Shown here: positions 63,012-64,000 of the stretch, one piece after another
How positions within the stretch are numbered: position 1 is the first letter of the stretch
Layout: the number at the start of each line of letters is the position of its first letter
Assembly (NCBI GenBank): GCA_900472295.1
Contig: UCIA01000003.1
Span: forward strand, 308,001 to 372,000
DNA: 64,000 nt
Source: Hyphomicrobiales bacterium
Lineage (GTDB): Bacteria; Pseudomonadota; Alphaproteobacteria; Rhizobiales; Rhizobiaceae
Reading direction: 5' to 3'
Made by a program: the position numbers and the translations under genes
The notes under the pieces: model-generated
Databases searched by the model: none
What the model was told of the DNA's origin: nothing
The model's input: only the letters and a program-made list of their open reading frames with translations

Positions 63012-63053
63012 GCAATCCCGAACGGAAAACCGCTACGCAGGTTTCCTGGAATG
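63012..63053. repeat. Decayed third copy of the GCAATTCC-type repeat
   Basis: GCAATCCC, the core AACGGAAAACCGCT and CCTGGAAT match copies at 4105 and 48340 with several changes. It ends at the stop codon of the response regulator. Confidence 0.65.
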
Positions 63054-63782
63054 TTAGTGGCCGTCGCCGGTCGGCAGCGAGAAGATATAGCCTTCTCCGC
63101 GCACCGTGCGCAAAAATTTCGGATTGGCCGGGTCGGCCTCGATCTTCTTGCGCAGCCGCATGATGCGGATATCGACCGCGCGCGACGATTCCGGATCTTC
63201 GACAAAGCCGATCGCCTCCGAGATCGCCGCGCGGGTCAACAACCGGTTGGCGCGGGTCAGGAAAACCTCGAGCACATCGAATTCGCTCTTGGCCATGTCG
63301 ATGACAGCGCCGTTGGCACCGGTGACGAGCCTGCCGTCGAGGTCGGCGTGGAAAGGGCCGAAGCTCATGCGGCGACCGCCATCGGCTTGCGCCTTCGCCG
63401 CCTGTGGCGCGGTCGGCTGCGGAACCCGGCGCAGCACTGAGCGGACCCGGGCCAGCACTTCTCGCAATTCGTAGGGCTTGACGATGTAGTCATCGGCGCC
63501 AAGCTCCAGCCCGACAATGCGGTCGAGCGCCGTGCCGGCGGCCGTGGCATAGATGATGCCGATCGGCATTTTCGAGCGCAGCCAGCGGCCGAGCGACAGG
63601 CCGTCTTCGCCGGGCATGGCGATGTCGAGAATGGCGAGGTGGAACGATTCGGTTTCCAGCAAGGTGCGCGCCTCGGCAGCACTTCCGGCCTGAGTCACAT
63701 CGTAGCCATTGGCGCCGAGATACTCGGCGACCGCATCCCGCAGATCCGGCTCGTCCTCGACGATGACAATTCGTGCCCGCAC
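63054..63782 (-). CDS. OmpR-family response regulator
   Basis: The protein has 242 residues if started at GTG 63782, which has GGGAGCGAGG at good spacing and begins RARIVIVEDE like relatives; ATGs at 63830 and 63842 would add about 20 residues without such a signal. The receiver has IVEDEPDLRD, the aspartate in LAILDIAMPGEDG and the lysine in IVKPYELREVL. The winged helix has FDVLEVFLTRANRLLTRA and DIRIMRLRKKIE. It belongs with the hybrid kinase downstream. Target genes are unknown. Confidence 0.9.
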   Translation of the reverse strand: MRARIVIVEDEPDLRDAVAEYLGANGYDVTQAGSAAEARTLLETESFHLAILDIAMPGEDGLSLGRWLRSKMPIGIIYATAAGTALDRIVGLELGADDYIVKPYELREVLARVRSVLRRVPQPTAPQAAKAQADGGRRMSFGPFHADLDGRLVTGANGAVIDMAKSEFDVLEVFLTRANRLLTRAAISEAIGFVEDPESSRAVDIRIMRLRKKIEADPANPKFLRTVRGEGYIFSLPTGDGH

Positions 63783-63875
63783 TATGGCCTCGCTCCCGCT
63801 TTCAGCGGAAAGTAGATTGGGTATAAACATGATGTCCAGCACTCATATCCGGTTGCGGGGGCAGGGAAGGAAAAT

Positions 63876-64000
63876 ATGGCTGCACGATCCGTCATCGCGC
63901 TGGTTTCCGTCGCCGATGTGGTGGCCGGCGATCTCGCCGACCACCTCGACCGGCGCGGCCATGACGTGCGCGAGGCGCGGCAGCCCTGGGAGGCCGAATC
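63876..64000 (+). CDS. Unidentified gene, cut by window end
   Basis: The ATG at 63876 follows GGGAAGGAAA. The 41 visible codons (MAARSVIALVSVADVVAGD, then HDVREARQPWEAE) show good high-GC third-position bias. The family cannot be recognised from this fragment. It is divergent from the response regulator. Confidence 0.55.
   Translation, partial: MAARSVIALVSVADVVAGDLADHLDRRGHDVREARQPWEAE

Overview
The window looks like chromosomal DNA of a Mesorhizobium-type alphaproteobacterium (order Hyphomicrobiales). The reasons are a high-GC, densely coded sequence, the gene order pstSCAB-phoU-phoB, a PhyR-NepR-EcfG general stress module with HWE-family kinases, a xylFHG importer with a ROK regulator, and palindromic intergenic repeats of the kind common in rhizobia. 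No insertion sequence, phage gene, CRISPR array or plasmid origin was found. The assignment to genus is inference; the gene families are read directly from the sequence.

Layout. 1-9.0 kb holds housekeeping and miscellaneous genes: the end of an MBL-fold hydrolase, rpoH, an RluD-type pseudouridine synthase, two VOC proteins, tRNA-Glu(CTC), a GST carrying a histone-H1-like tail, and several small secreted proteins. 9.2-20.7 kb is a 1583-residue hybrid kinase followed by the phosphate regulon pstSCAB-phoU-phoB behind a Pho box. 20.7-25.6 kb is a xylose-type ABC importer (xylFHG) divergent from a ROK repressor, with two operator-like palindromes in between. 25.7-38.7 kb is a general stress response island: phyR, nepR-ecfG, three HWE/HisKA_2 kinases, a single-domain response regulator and several envelope proteins. 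Nine matches to GGAAC-N16-CGTT, all with the same spacer, lie upstream of its genes. 38.7-43.6 kb has a phosphonate monoester hydrolase/sulfatase-like enzyme, an mhqO/mhqD-like pair, a small GNAT protein and an M19 dipeptidase.

43.6-59.7 kb is the most interesting part. It is a compact, apparently co-regulated catabolic locus for an unidentified amine: a PotABC-type importer with two tandem substrate-binding proteins, a flavin amine oxidase, two PYROXD2-like FAD oxidoreductases, a GcvT-like aminomethyltransferase, a PMT-like SAM methyltransferase, a class III aminotransferase, a Rieske oxygenase and a BetI-like TetR regulator. Each of the three promoter regions that could drive these five transcription units contains one copy of the 16-bp motif TTGAAYRNWCATTCAA. 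The model is that the TetR protein represses the regulon until the imported amine appears, and that the amine is then demethylated, deaminated or transaminated. The substrate cannot be read from sequence.

60-64 kb has a small membrane protein, a GAF-PAS-kinase-REC hybrid histidine kinase, an OmpR-type response regulator and the start of a further gene cut by the window end.
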